Shown: positions 1 through 8,074 of the stretch, piece after piece
Layout: every line of letters begins with the position of its first letter
Numbering within the stretch: position 1 is the stretch's first letter
Source: a virus
IMG/VR virus record: IMGVR_UViG_3300003885_000005
Span: 1 to 50,671 of that record
DNA length: 50,671 nt
Strand: one strand, 5' to 3'
Translations under genes and position numbers: made by a program
Notes under the pieces: generated by a model
Databases searched by the model: none
Seen by the model: only the letters and a program-made list of their open reading frames with translations
Told to the model about the DNA's origin: nothing

Positions 1-91
1 ACTCTTGCTGCTGCTGAAGGCAAGATGACAAGTAACAACCATGATACGGTTATTCTTTCAGCCACTTCAGGTCATGCCTTAACAGATGAGC
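1..91. repeat. Left copy of 91-bp terminal direct repeat
   Basis: Bases 1-91 are identical to 50581-50671, and the open reading frame at the right end continues in frame through the join. This shows that the molecule is circular in the assembly (a circularly permuted or concatemeric phage genome) with a unit of about 50,580 bp. The repeat lies inside a gene rather than at a packaging boundary, so it is more likely an assembler overlap than a biological terminal repeat. Confidence 0.95.
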
Positions 92-819
92 TTACTATTA
101 CCAAAAATAGAGGTCACTTCTATGGCATGGATGCTGTAGGTAGATACTATGGTCAACGTTCAAGAATCACCATGGGTATTACTACTGGCACTGCTGTTGC
201 TATTATCCAGAATACCGGCGTTGGTAACACATTTAGTAATCTCAAGTTCGATAGCGCTGATACATTGGGTACTAGTTTATATGCCTTTGCTGAGGGTGGT
301 GAATACACAGTAATAGAACACTGTGAGATTTACAAATCTACCCTCTTAGGCACAGCTACTGCTGCTGAGCTCTTGATGAATGGTGATAGTGCACTTATTA
401 TTGGCTGCACAATTGGTTCTTTAGCCAACGAAGTTTCGGTTGCAAGAACTAATGTACTACTTACCAGAGAAACAATTACTGGTAAGGTTTGTAGAGATGT
501 CACGTTTCAAGACTGTAACTTCTGGTTGAAGAGTTCCTCAGCAACTGCTTCTCATTTCCACTCAACTACCGCAACTGATGTTGAGCGTATGCTTAAGATC
601 AAGAACTCCGAGATGATAGTGGCGAAGTTGAGTAGTGGAACTGTTGGTGATGCGATTATAGTTGATATAGCTCAGACCGAGGGCGAGATCATTGTAATCA
701 ATACTCCTAACGTTAACAGTACTGCACTTGGTACTACAGGCGCCGTTGGTATTGTTTATTATGGACCTGAGATTGCTACAGCAGCTACAGCTGGTAACCC
801 AGTTGCAGTTACTGACTAA
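1..819 (+). CDS. Beta-rich virion fibre/appendage-like protein, 3' part (gene wraps the ends)
   Basis: This is the C-terminal 272 codons of a 334-residue protein whose start is the ATG at 50395. The frame runs through the terminal repeat without a stop. An ATG at position 25 is internal and has no ribosome site. The sequence is rich in short beta strands, Gly, Thr and Asn, with hydrophobic residues spaced as in parallel beta-helix phage proteins (for example the stretch around 'NTGVGNTFSNLKFDSA'). No enzyme motif is visible. It lies directly after the capsid genes and before a run of small virion-type genes, so a head-decorating or fibre role is likely. The function is inferred from composition and position only. 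Confidence 0.7.
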   Translation, partial: TLAAAEGKMTSNNHDTVILSATSGHALTDELTITKNRGHFYGMDAVGRYYGQRSRITMGITTGTAVAIIQNTGVGNTFSNLKFDSADTLGTSLYAFAEGGEYTVIEHCEIYKSTLLGTATAAELLMNGDSALIIGCTIGSLANEVSVARTNVLLTRETITGKVCRDVTFQDCNFWLKSSSATASHFHSTTATDVERMLKIKNSEMIVAKLSSGTVGDAIIVDIAQTEGEIIVINTPNVNSTALGTTGAVGIVYYGPEIATAATAGNPVAVTD

Positions 820-828
820 ACAGGATAA

Positions 829-844
829 GGGGGCTTCGGCCCCC
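829..844 (+). terminator. GGGGGC-TTCG-GCCCCC hairpin after the fibre-like gene
   Basis: A perfect 6-bp GC stem closed by a UUCG tetraloop begins 9 bases after the stop at 819. There is no T-run after it, so it is not a classical intrinsic terminator. A very stable UUCG hairpin here would block 3' exonuclease decay or partly reduce read-through between the abundant virion gene and the next gene. Confidence 0.6.
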
Positions 845-865
845 AGTCCTACAAAGGAGACTAAT

Positions 866-1066
866 ATGAGTCTACAGTGTGCTAAATGTAGTTGTACAGA
901 AGCTGATGTTAAACCAGCAGGGGTATGTCTAGACTGCGGGTCGAAGATGGAAAAAGTGAGAGTGGTTGCACCAGTAAAAACACCAGTAAAGATATATGCT
1001 CCATCACCTTCAAAACCGGTGGCTATAGTAGATAATACAAAAGAAGTATCAACTAAAAAGACATGA
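866..1066 (+). CDS. Small zinc-ribbon-like protein, function unknown
   Basis: A 66-residue protein. The ATG at 866 is preceded by AAGGAGACTAAT, so this start is preferred over upstream in-frame codons that overlap the previous gene. Residues near 5-27 carry CAKC and CLDC, a paired-cysteine pattern typical of a zinc ribbon. The rest is a basic, Pro/Val/Lys-rich tail with repeated 'PVK' and 'PSP' bits that looks disordered. It overlaps the next start by 4 bases (ATGA), suggesting translational coupling. One of many small CxxC proteins in this genome; no function can be named. Confidence 0.75.
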   Translation: MSLQCAKCSCTEADVKPAGVCLDCGSKMEKVRVVAPVKTPVKIYAPSPSKPVAIVDNTKEVSTKKT

Positions 1067-1260
1067 AAGAGGCCTTACCTGATAAAATGACAGGGAATGA
1101 CTTAGTCGCACAGGAGAGCTACGAAGCCAGTATTGAAAAATGCCTAGTCGATAATATGGATAGAGTAGATCGAAGAGACAAAAGAGACGAAATTATCTCA
1201 ATGGCATCTAATAATAAGTTCAGAGAGAACTTCGATAAGATAAATTGGGGAGGAAAATAA
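1063..1260 (+). CDS. Small charged hypothetical protein
   Basis: A 65-residue, highly charged, probably helical protein. It begins in an ATGA overlap with the preceding gene's stop and ends in 'NWGGK' just before the next start. The ribosome site is weak (AAAAAGAC), which fits translation coupled to the upstream gene. No recognisable family. The GGGGAGGAAAATAA at its 3' end serves as the ribosome site of the next gene, so it is a genuine member of the late operon. Confidence 0.6.
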   Translation: MKEALPDKMTGNDLVAQESYEASIEKCLVDNMDRVDRRDKRDEIISMASNNKFRENFDKINWGGK

Positions 1261-1261
1261 G

Positions 1262-1627
1262 ATGGGAACTTGGTTAATGCAAGATGCTGTATTACTGGTT
1301 GATGATATGGTAACTTCTAGTATATTTCTAACACATGTTACTGAGAAACATACTTTATCAGCATCATTAGTTGATGGTGATGCAAGTGTTAGTGCACTTT
1401 CAATAGACTTAGAAGCATCTGATGATGGAAGAGGTGTTACTGATGCTAATGCAAAGTGGTATAGCTTAAACACTCATGCCTTTGATGGTGGTGAGATAAC
1501 TGCTTTACGTGCTATGTGGCATGTTGTTAGTAAACCAGTTAAGAGGGTTAGAATGAAGGTTACTGCGTCTACTGGTGAGGGTGTAGGAGATCTTCTCACA
1601 ATGAGGTATACACAGGGGAGTCAGTAA
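1262..1627 (+). CDS. Putative virion protein, family not recognised
   Basis: A 121-residue protein with a strong ribosome site (GGGGAGGAAAATAAG) ahead of ATG 1262. It is beta-rich, with alternating hydrophobic and small polar residues and no cysteine, transmembrane or enzyme motif. The start of the next gene overlaps its stop (TAATG). Size and composition resemble small head-decoration or fibre-accessory proteins, but this is inference from context. Confidence 0.7.
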   Translation: MGTWLMQDAVLLVDDMVTSSIFLTHVTEKHTLSASLVDGDASVSALSIDLEASDDGRGVTDANAKWYSLNTHAFDGGEITALRAMWHVVSKPVKRVRMKVTASTGEGVGDLLTMRYTQGSQ

Positions 1628-2151
1628 TGTCTATAACATATAAAGATGTTAATAATGATACTGTTAGGGTTATTACTTTTAAAGAGGGTGTAAAAACAGT
1701 AATAGTAAAAGAGAATGTAATCGTAGTCGAACGCCCACGATATAAGGATACTGAGATTATAAGGCCCAAGATTATAGAGAAGGAAGTAGAAATAACCCAC
1801 GAGAAGCATACCTATAAAGATGTTGAACATGAGCGGCCGGTTCCTGTAGATAAGGAATATGAGCGGCCTGTCTTAGTAGAGAAGGAATATATCATTCCTA
1901 AATATGTAGATAAGGAGTTTGTTATTCCTATTTATAAGGAAAAGGAATTTATAATTCCTAAGTTTGTGGAGAAGGAAGTTACAAATGTAACTATCATAGA
2001 AAAAGTGGTTGAAGTAGAAGTTCCTAAATACGTAGAGGTTATAATTGAGAGACCTGTTTATAAGGATAGAGAAGTTATAAATCCTATATTTAGGGAAAAG
2101 TTAATAGTAATAGAAAAAGAAATCAAGCCTAAAGTTAAGGATAAGAGTTAA
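1627..2151 (+). CDS. Repetitive EKE/P-x-V decapeptide-repeat protein
   Basis: A 174-residue protein, almost entirely charged and beta-branched. Residues 70-119 are five consecutive ten-residue units of the form [R/I]-P-x-[V/Y/F/P/L]-x-[D/E/K]-K-E-[Y/F/V]-x. Further degenerate units lie at about 36-55 and 140-165. The pattern recalls the 'EKIVEVP' repeats of eukaryotic alveolins and articulins, which form filaments, but that is a compositional likeness and not evidence of homology. No hydrophobic core, signal or enzyme motif. It starts in a TAATG overlap with the gene before it. A shaft or fibrous virion component is plausible. Confidence 0.75.
   Translation: MSITYKDVNNDTVRVITFKEGVKTVIVKENVIVVERPRYKDTEIIRPKIIEKEVEITHEKHTYKDVEHERPVPVDKEYERPVLVEKEYIIPKYVDKEFVIPIYKEKEFIIPKFVEKEVTNVTIIEKVVEVEVPKYVEVIIERPVYKDREVINPIFREKLIVIEKEIKPKVKDKS
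1834..1983 (+). repeat. Five degenerate 30-bp tandem repeats coding decapeptides
   Basis: Five in-frame 30-bp units encode the decapeptides of the protein at 1627. Each has a proline codon near its start and AAGGAA/GAAAAG in its second half. Bases have diverged mainly at third positions while the K-E and P positions stay, so the repeat is maintained at the protein level. Confidence 0.8.
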
Positions 2152-2460
2152 ATGGAAACTAGAGTCTACCCATTTCAGAATGTAGGTGCCTTAGCTGATG
2201 CACCTAAAATGGATGTTGATGATACTGGAATAGATATTTATACTATGACTGCAGGTATGCGAGGAGTTATATTTTATAATACTGGTCCTGATATTTGCTG
2301 GCTTGGTGGTGCTACAACTGTTAGTGCTACTAATAAGAGGGGTATGGAGATATTGCCTAAAACAGCTATGCAGTTTGATAAGCCTAATTCCGATTTTACT
2401 GCGGGTTTTAGGTGTGGTACAGGTGAGACGGCTGAGATATCAATAATGGAGTATAAGTGA
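2152..2460 (+). CDS. Small beta-sandwich-like virion protein
   Basis: A 102-residue protein starting at ATG 2152, directly after the stop codon of the repeat protein. The order of segments ('GMRGVIFYNTGPDICWLGG', then 'GMEILPKTAMQFDKP', then 'FRCGTGETAEISIMEYK') matches the small phage structural proteins that sit next to fibre genes. No catalytic motif. Likely a virion accessory protein; the exact role is unknown. Confidence 0.7.
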   Translation: METRVYPFQNVGALADAPKMDVDDTGIDIYTMTAGMRGVIFYNTGPDICWLGGATTVSATNKRGMEILPKTAMQFDKPNSDFTAGFRCGTGETAEISIMEYK

Positions 2461-2464
2461 TATA

Positions 2465-3433
2465 ATGGGATTAAAATCTTTTGTATTAAACATTGAGGAA
2501 CTTGACGGCATTCCGTCAGTATTTCCTTATAAGTTGAAAGTTCCTAACACCTCTTTGGATGACAATGGTGATGGCACAGCAACGCTTGATTTTGCGGCTG
2601 GAATAGGCGGTGCGTTTACATCAGGGTCAATTCTATTCTCAGACGGTACTACAGTCGCTGAGGACAACGCAAACCTCTTCTGGGATGATACAGCCAATGA
2701 ACTGAAAGCATTAAATCTTACTGGAACGGGTTTATTAAATTGGGATGGCGCAGTAACAATCAACTCAAGTCAAGCTGATAAGAATTTTGCAGTTGGGACT
2801 TTAGACAGTGCGAATACACTTTTTGTAGACGGCGAGAAAGGCACTGTTGGCATAGGTGCTCAACACCCATATTTCGATAAAAACAACTGGAAAGGTACTT
2901 TGTATATCAGGGGAAGTAGAAATATAGATTCTTATCGTGGATTAGTTATGGGGCAAAATTCTAATAGTGGCGCTGGAATTTTTAATTATGTAGAAGCTTT
3001 GGATGCTATGTTTTTCGGATTCACCTTGTGGGTAAATGATCCTACATCAAAATCAGAATTATGGTATGGCGGTATAGGCTGGGGCGGTCATGATGTTCAA
3101 CGGCATAAATTTTACACAAACCCAACTTACAAGAACGGAAGCGTTGGTTCAGTATTACGCTATGAAATAGATGAAGACGGATATGTTTATTTCCCCGGTG
3201 ACGACCAGTATGTTTACTTCGGTGCAGGAAATGATGCGAGGATATATTACAACAATACTAACTTTATCATTGACCCTGACGTAGTAGGCTCCGGCAAGGT
3301 CCTGATCGGGGTAACTGGAAACGATACTATCAATGCCGGGGCTTATGAGGTCGGCGGAGTGGCTGGAGCAAACTTTAATGGAGCAATTACAAATCTTACG
3401 GTAGTCAATGGAATTGTGACTGCCGCATCTTAA
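2465..3433 (+). CDS. Tail-fibre-like protein
   Basis: A 322-residue protein. It begins with a compact N-terminal segment, followed by 'FDGT/DDTANEL' type repeats commonly found in phage fibre proteins, a central domain around residues 130-240 and a C-terminal 'GANFNGAITNLTVVNGIVTAAS'-type tail that often ends fibre and appendage proteins. Glycine and asparagine are abundant and there is no signal peptide or membrane segment. The ribosome site is GGAG about 12 bases before ATG 2465. A role in host surface binding is inferred. Confidence 0.75.
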   Translation: MGLKSFVLNIEELDGIPSVFPYKLKVPNTSLDDNGDGTATLDFAAGIGGAFTSGSILFSDGTTVAEDNANLFWDDTANELKALNLTGTGLLNWDGAVTINSSQADKNFAVGTLDSANTLFVDGEKGTVGIGAQHPYFDKNNWKGTLYIRGSRNIDSYRGLVMGQNSNSGAGIFNYVEALDAMFFGFTLWVNDPTSKSELWYGGIGWGGHDVQRHKFYTNPTYKNGSVGSVLRYEIDEDGYVYFPGDDQYVYFGAGNDARIYYNNTNFIIDPDVVGSGKVLIGVTGNDTINAGAYEVGGVAGANFNGAITNLTVVNGIVTAAS

Positions 3434-3443
3434 GGAGGAAAAA

Positions 3444-3920
3444 ATGAAAAAGATTTTAGTTTTAATTGGGATGTTACTTTTTTTATTAACATCAGTGGCA
3501 TTTGCGGACACAGAGACGGCGACAGAAACGGCTGTATTAAAAGATTATAGTAACAACATTGTGATTGTTAAAGTTGCATTTGTGTGTGATGATACTGATG
3601 GAGTGTGTGCTACTGAGTTAGTTAATATTAATGGATTCATTTTAAATGTTGATACTAACCCTGGGTCGCCAGGACCATCAGATGGTGTATATGACATAAC
3701 CCTAATTGATTCTATATCTGGGGTTGATGTCATGGGCGGTGAACTGTCAAACAGGTCAGCTACTGCCAATGAGTCAGTATTTGCTAAACGTGGTAATGGT
3801 TACGGTGCTGTGTATACAACTGCTGTAACTATAACACCAATAAACAACTCAGTCAATGATGCTGTTTTTGATGTTTATATTACTATCTCAACAATGTTCC
3901 GTTTATCGAACTGGAATTAG
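3444..3920 (+). CDS. Signal-peptide-bearing protein in the fibre region
   Basis: A 158-residue protein with a textbook Sec signal peptide: two Lys at residues 2-3, a hydrophobic run to about residue 17 and an 'AFA' cleavage site around residue 21. The mature part is acidic and beta-rich with two cysteines (in 'CDDTDGVC') that could form a disulphide in the periplasm. AAGGAGGAAAAA precedes the ATG. A cleavable signal is unusual for a virion component, so it may be an exported phage product such as a surface-modifying or superinfection-related protein. The family is not recognised. Confidence 0.8.
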   Translation: MKKILVLIGMLLFLLTSVAFADTETATETAVLKDYSNNIVIVKVAFVCDDTDGVCATELVNINGFILNVDTNPGSPGPSDGVYDITLIDSISGVDVMGGELSNRSATANESVFAKRGNGYGAVYTTAVTITPINNSVNDAVFDVYITISTMFRLSNWN

Positions 3921-3932
3921 AGGAGAGCTAAC

Positions 3933-6308
3933 ATGAAGAAACTATTAATAGTTTTTCTATTCGTGTTCCTGTTTACTGGAATTGCGGAGGCCGCCAACCA
4001 AACAGAGTATTTTTATAAAGGTGCTGGTAGAAGGTCGATTTACTGGTCTGGAGAACAGGCACAGGAAGTTAACGGCGTTATCTATATGGTGTTTCAAGGG
4101 GCTGATGAAGACCCCTATGCTATTACCTATACGATAGCAACTGATACATATTCAGCAGCAGTCAAGGTAGGCACTAATCCATTGACTGATGATGCTCATG
4201 GCTCACCTACTATGTTGGTAGATTCCAGTGGGTTTATTCATGTGACTTTTGGTTCTCACGGGGGAGTGCAGAAGTATTCTAAATCTACAAACACATACGA
4301 TATATCTGCATGGACAGCTATGAGCGATATAACCGCTAATTCTACATACCCTTCATTGTTTGAAGATTCAACTGGCGATTTGTGGGTTGTGTATAGGGCA
4401 GGGACAGTAACTAATGATTGGGCTTTTAGGATTTCAACTAATGGCGGGACATCATGGGGTGCTGAATCATCATTCATAAATGGAGATGCAACCAATGGCT
4501 ATTACGGGACTACGGTTATGGATTCTAACGATGATTTACACCACGGCTTTATGTGGGTGGATATTGCTGGAGGCTCTACACGATACGATGTTTATTATAT
4601 GTGGTATGACTCGTCTGGTTCTAAGTGGTATAACGCCGCAGGAACGGAACTGACAGTACCACTTTCTAAAGCAGACGCAGACACTTATTGCAAAGTCCGT
4701 GATACTGGCTCAAATCAAGTAGGTGTATTACCCAAAGTTGGTTATGATGGTACAAACCCTTATGTATTATTTTCAGAAGGGCTTGGACAATCCTATACAT
4801 ATAAAATGGGTAAATATAGCGGTGGCTGGTCTATAAGCACTGTTGCGGCTACGGGCAATTCAAGAAGAGATAATTATATTTTAGATATTAAAAGCTCTAC
4901 TGACATAGATGCTTATGTGAATACCGGAGGTTTTACAAGCGGGGAAGTTGGACATTATGGTGACGGTGGTGGAGATATAACAATGTATAATTGGAATGGT
5001 TCGGCGTGGGGTGCCGGTTCTACTATCATGTCAAACGGTTCTTATATGGACAATCCTAAAATGGTAAAAAATTACACTACTTCGGGCAAGATGATTGTTA
5101 GTCAGTATCCTCCAAGTACATATTATAATGACCATGAACTCTATATGTGGGATGGCACAAAATTAATTACAAACGATACGTCGGACGGTACAAGTTGGCT
5201 AAGTGGATATGACAGCGCAAGCAAAGGCGCAAGACGTAAAATAATAATAAGAAACGAACAAGTTCCTGCTGATATATCTAATTATCCCGTCTATGTGAAG
5301 ATGCCACCTAATGATAATTTAGTAGCGAAAGCACAGGCAAGTGGCAATGACATAGCCTTTACAACATCAGACGGGACTACTCTGTTGGATTACGATAGAC
5401 GAAGCTATGATAGTTCGACAGGTGAACTCCATGCTTTTGTTGAAATGGATATTACTGCGGCTACCGACACAGTTTTTTATATGTATTATGGTAATCCAGA
5501 TGCTTCAGATCAACAGAATAAAGCAGGTGTGTGGGATTCAAATTATAAGTTGGTTCTGCATATGGATGAAACCACAGGTCAGCATATAGATTCTTCAGCT
5601 TCGGGTAACGACTCTACATCTATTAATGTAACAACTCAGGGTTCAGCTACTACGGTAGCGGTTGGAGCAGATAGGTTTGTAGTGGGGAGTTCTAACAAAG
5701 TTCAAATTGCAGACGATGCTACTCTTGACGCTACTGGTGATTTTACTTACGAGATATTATTTAAAATTGATAAGGTAACATCAAGCGCCACAGTACAAAA
5801 TCTACTCAATAAGAGGGATGCCGCTCTACCTTCCGTTGGAATAGTTATGTATTATCAGGGTTCGGTTACTAAGCTTGTTCATGGTGCGATAGACGTGGGG
5901 GCTGTATCCACAACATTAAGCTCTACGTCTACGGTAGATGATGATGGGTGGCATCATGTCGCATTTACAAGGTCTGGCACTACAACCGCTTTATATGTTG
6001 ATGGCGTATCGGAGGACACTGATACAACAGCTGGGAATGATGCTGATTTATCCAATGCTAATGATTTTAAAATAGGGGCTAATCGTAATGATGCTAATTT
6101 TTTAGATGGCGATGTAGCATCAGTTCGTATGTCTAATACTGTCAGAGACGCAGACTGGTTACTTACAACATCTAATAACTATTTAGACTTCATAGAATTT
6201 TACAATTTAAGTGGTGAGGAATATGTGCCCTCGACTGCTACGAAAAGCATGCAGATGTATTTCCCGTGTGCAAGGCCGTATCCGTGTAGAAAAGGTAATA
6301 GTAACTAA
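3933..6308 (+). CDS. Exported sialidase-like (BNR-4) / DUF2341 / LamG multidomain protein
   Basis: A 791-residue protein. Residues 1-20 are a Sec signal peptide ending 'AEA'. Residues ~25-430 resemble BNR-4 beta-propeller proteins ('GSPTMLVDSSGFIHVTFGSHG'). About 435-535 resembles DUF2341 ('RRKIIIRNEQVPADISNYPVYVKM'). About 540-770 is a LamG/concanavalin-like domain with the typical 'DGWHHVAFTRSGTTTALYVDG'. Such domain sets bind or cleave polysaccharides. Position among fibre genes suggests a receptor-binding or depolymerase role, yet the signal peptide means the protein would be exported. Catalytic residues cannot be assigned by eye. Ribosome site AGAGGAGAGCTAAC. Confidence 0.8.
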   Translation: MKKLLIVFLFVFLFTGIAEAANQTEYFYKGAGRRSIYWSGEQAQEVNGVIYMVFQGADEDPYAITYTIATDTYSAAVKVGTNPLTDDAHGSPTMLVDSSGFIHVTFGSHGGVQKYSKSTNTYDISAWTAMSDITANSTYPSLFEDSTGDLWVVYRAGTVTNDWAFRISTNGGTSWGAESSFINGDATNGYYGTTVMDSNDDLHHGFMWVDIAGGSTRYDVYYMWYDSSGSKWYNAAGTELTVPLSKADADTYCKVRDTGSNQVGVLPKVGYDGTNPYVLFSEGLGQSYTYKMGKYSGGWSISTVAATGNSRRDNYILDIKSSTDIDAYVNTGGFTSGEVGHYGDGGGDITMYNWNGSAWGAGSTIMSNGSYMDNPKMVKNYTTSGKMIVSQYPPSTYYNDHELYMWDGTKLITNDTSDGTSWLSGYDSASKGARRKIIIRNEQVPADISNYPVYVKMPPNDNLVAKAQASGNDIAFTTSDGTTLLDYDRRSYDSSTGELHAFVEMDITAATDTVFYMYYGNPDASDQQNKAGVWDSNYKLVLHMDETTGQHIDSSASGNDSTSINVTTQGSATTVAVGADRFVVGSSNKVQIADDATLDATGDFTYEILFKIDKVTSSATVQNLLNKRDAALPSVGIVMYYQGSVTKLVHGAIDVGAVSTTLSSTSTVDDDGWHHVAFTRSGTTTALYVDGVSEDTDTTAGNDADLSNANDFKIGANRNDANFLDGDVASVRMSNTVRDADWLLTTSNNYLDFIEFYNLSGEEYVPSTATKSMQMYFPCARPYPCRKGNSN

Positions 6309-6353
6309 TTAAAGTATTATAACTTTGTTATTAGTTATGGAGGTTTAATATTT

Positions 6354-6545
6354 ATGAAAAAGATTAAGAAAGAAGTCAAAAAGGACGATAACAAGGAAGC
6401 TCTGATTGCCGCTCAGAAGATATTGCAGGAGTCGCAAATGATTAAGATTAAGAAGTTCGAGGCTAAGTATAAGGCACTGTGTCAGGAGTTTGAATTAGAA
6501 ATACGGTTCCGAACTGAGTTGGTAATCGTACCTATAAACAGGTAA
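6354..6545 (+). CDS. Small basic helical hypothetical protein
   Basis: A 63-residue, Lys-rich, probably alpha-helical protein with ribosome site ATGGAGGTTTAATATTT before ATG 6354. No membrane segment and no recognised domain. It opens the lysis-gene neighbourhood, which is the only hint about function. Confidence 0.6.
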   Translation: MKKIKKEVKKDDNKEALIAAQKILQESQMIKIKKFEAKYKALCQEFELEIRFRTELVIVPINR

Positions 6546-6558
6546 GGAGAACGCTAAC

Positions 6559-6834
6559 ATGGCTGAATATGATGTTTTATATAAAGTAATACCAGCAACT
6601 GCAGGAGGTTCAGTAGCTCTTGTAATTGTAACTAATTTCTTAAATAGGGCCTGGCGTGATTATTGGTCTAATAGAAAATATAGTAAGAATGGTAATAGCA
6701 AACACATGACAGAAAAAAACTGTAATCGTGAAATGGAGCATATGAAAGAAGTATTTGATTTGAAAACAAATTATCTTATTGAAAAAATAGATGAACTTCC
6801 TAACAAAATACATGCAAAACTAAATGGAGGTTAA
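6559..6834 (+). CDS. Membrane-anchored coiled protein, lysis-region candidate
   Basis: A 91-residue protein. A short hydrophobic segment at about residues 10-28 ('VIPATAGGSVALVIVTNFL') could span the membrane once. The rest is charged and helical, with a probable coiled region after residue 55. It lies immediately upstream of the peptidase gene, whose ribosome site (GGAGG) is in its last codons. This arrangement fits a spanin- or holin-accessory protein, but neither a lipobox nor paired open frames typical of spanins is present. Confidence 0.65.
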   Translation: MAEYDVLYKVIPATAGGSVALVIVTNFLNRAWRDYWSNRKYSKNGNSKHMTEKNCNREMEHMKEVFDLKTNYLIEKIDELPNKIHAKLNGG

Positions 6835-6838
6835 CCTT

Positions 6839-7255
6839 ATGAAAATGACACCTGAAGCATGGGATATGGTACCGAACTTTGATCCTGCTATAGACAACTT
6901 CGGCAATCCATTATTAATGGAAGTAGACTTGATATTTAAGATACAGAACTTTCGAGATAGAGTAGGTCTTGGAGTTATAATTCATTGTGGGACTAATAAA
7001 GAACATAGCAAAACAGGTGAGCATTATAAGGGTAATGCTATTGATGGTCATGTTAAAGGAAAACTCGACCTCCTAGATATCTTTGTAGCAGCTATAAGAT
7101 CTGGCTTTATGGGAATAGGCCTCTATCCATGGGGATTTCATTTAGATGATAGAGCAGGCCCTTTAGCTTTATGGGGAAGTATGAATGGGAAACATCAGGC
7201 TTTAACATCTGTTAATATAGATATACTTAGAGCAGCATATCGAATACACTATTAA
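6839..7255 (+). CDS. Endolysin: M15-type peptidoglycan peptidase
   Basis: A 138-residue protein from ATG 6839, chosen because GGAGG lies 8 bases before it; an in-frame ATG at 6824 has no such site. The zinc-peptidase pattern H-x-x-G-x-A-x-D is at residues 62-69 ('HYKGNAID'), followed by 'YPWGFHLDD' at 96-104 carrying the second metal-binding His/Asp. This matches the M15 group of L,D/D,D-carboxypeptidase or L-alanyl-D-glutamate endopeptidase lysins, which cut peptide cross-bridges of the cell wall. No signal peptide, so release must depend on the holin-like neighbours. Confidence 0.82.
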   Translation: MKMTPEAWDMVPNFDPAIDNFGNPLLMEVDLIFKIQNFRDRVGLGVIIHCGTNKEHSKTGEHYKGNAIDGHVKGKLDLLDIFVAAIRSGFMGIGLYPWGFHLDDRAGPLALWGSMNGKHQALTSVNIDILRAAYRIHY

Positions 7256-7269
7256 AAGGAGGTCGTAAC

Positions 7270-7461
7270 ATGGCAGACATATTAGGAAACTTTATTTGGG
7301 GAGTGTGTATCGGAGGATGGGACGGACTTATCAGGGATGCTATATTTGTACTTATAGGTATGTTTATAGGTGCAAATAATCTGAAACTGGTAGCACAGAT
7401 GAGATTTATATCTAAGCAGAGGGCAAGGGAAATAGCCACTGAAATTAAGAAGGTGTTTTAA
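7270..7461 (+). CDS. Small membrane protein, holin-like
   Basis: A 63-residue protein with one clear hydrophobic stretch (about residues 20-38, 'IRDAIFVLIGMFIGANNLKL' region) and a basic C terminus. It follows the endolysin gene after AAGGAGGTCGTAAC and its last A is shared with the next ATG (TTTTAATG). Size and position fit a holin or antiholin. The call is from topology and context only. Confidence 0.65.
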   Translation: MADILGNFIWGVCIGGWDGLIRDAIFVLIGMFIGANNLKLVAQMRFISKQRAREIATEIKKVF

Positions 7462-7877
7462 TGAGCTTCTTGGCAGCTATCCCAATTATAGGCAGTATCA
7501 TTGATAAGGGTCTTGGGATTATAGACAAGGCAGTACCTGATAAAGACCTTGCCCGTAAGTTAAAGCATGAGTTTGAATCAAGCGTCATGTCTATGGATTA
7601 TAGCGTTATTGAAAAGGAACTTGATGCCAGAGCTAAAATAATAACATCTGAGACAGGTGGTGCGGGAATTAAGGCATGGTGGCGTCCTGTTACAATGTTG
7701 GTTTTTGTCTACATAGTGGCGCATAACTATATTTTAGCTCCAATAATTCAGATGTTCTATCCACCTATGGTTGTACTTGAGATACCACCCGATTTATGGA
7801 TGTTACTCAAGTTAGGTATCGGAGGATACATCGTTGGCCGGTCAGGTGAAAAGATGATTGAGAAGTGGAAGAAGTAA
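7461..7877 (+). CDS. 3TM-type holin
   Basis: A 138-residue protein. An amphipathic N terminus ('MSFLAAIPIIGSIIDKGLGIIDKAVPD') is followed by a charged helical part, then 'WWRPVTMLVFVYIVAHNYILAPIIQMF' and a C-terminal hydrophobic segment with 'GGYIVGRSGEKMIEKW'. The Trp-Trp-Arg-Pro start of the membrane region and the 'GRSxEK' end are hallmarks of the three-transmembrane holin family found near M15 lysins. It would oligomerise in the inner membrane to release or activate the endolysin. Confidence 0.8.
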   Translation: MSFLAAIPIIGSIIDKGLGIIDKAVPDKDLARKLKHEFESSVMSMDYSVIEKELDARAKIITSETGGAGIKAWWRPVTMLVFVYIVAHNYILAPIIQMFYPPMVVLEIPPDLWMLLKLGIGGYIVGRSGEKMIEKWKK

Positions 7878-7895
7878 TAAATTGGGAGATACTAA

Positions 7896-8063
7896 ATGCG
7901 TGAGACTCATAAAGATGGATACAAGCCTGGCGACTATTGGGTAACTTGTCCTAGGTGTGGTTTTGAGTATAGAAAAAGTGAGATGGTTATTGAATATACA
8001 GGTAAAGAAGTATGCAAACCTTGTGTAGATGATCATCCAAAGACACCAAGTAAGAGATATTAA
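7896..8063 (+). CDS. Small 'GYKPGDYWVTCPRCGFEY' zinc-binding protein
   Basis: A 55-residue protein with ribosome site TTGGGAGATACTAA. CPRC (about residues 18-21) and CKPC (40-43) form a two-knuckle zinc site. Small proteins with the 'KPGDY.V.C..CGF' opening are common between holin and adaptor genes in phages, but their function is not established. Confidence 0.75.
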   Translation: MRETHKDGYKPGDYWVTCPRCGFEYRKSEMVIEYTGKEVCKPCVDDHPKTPSKRY

Positions 8064-8074
8064 GGAGATAACAT

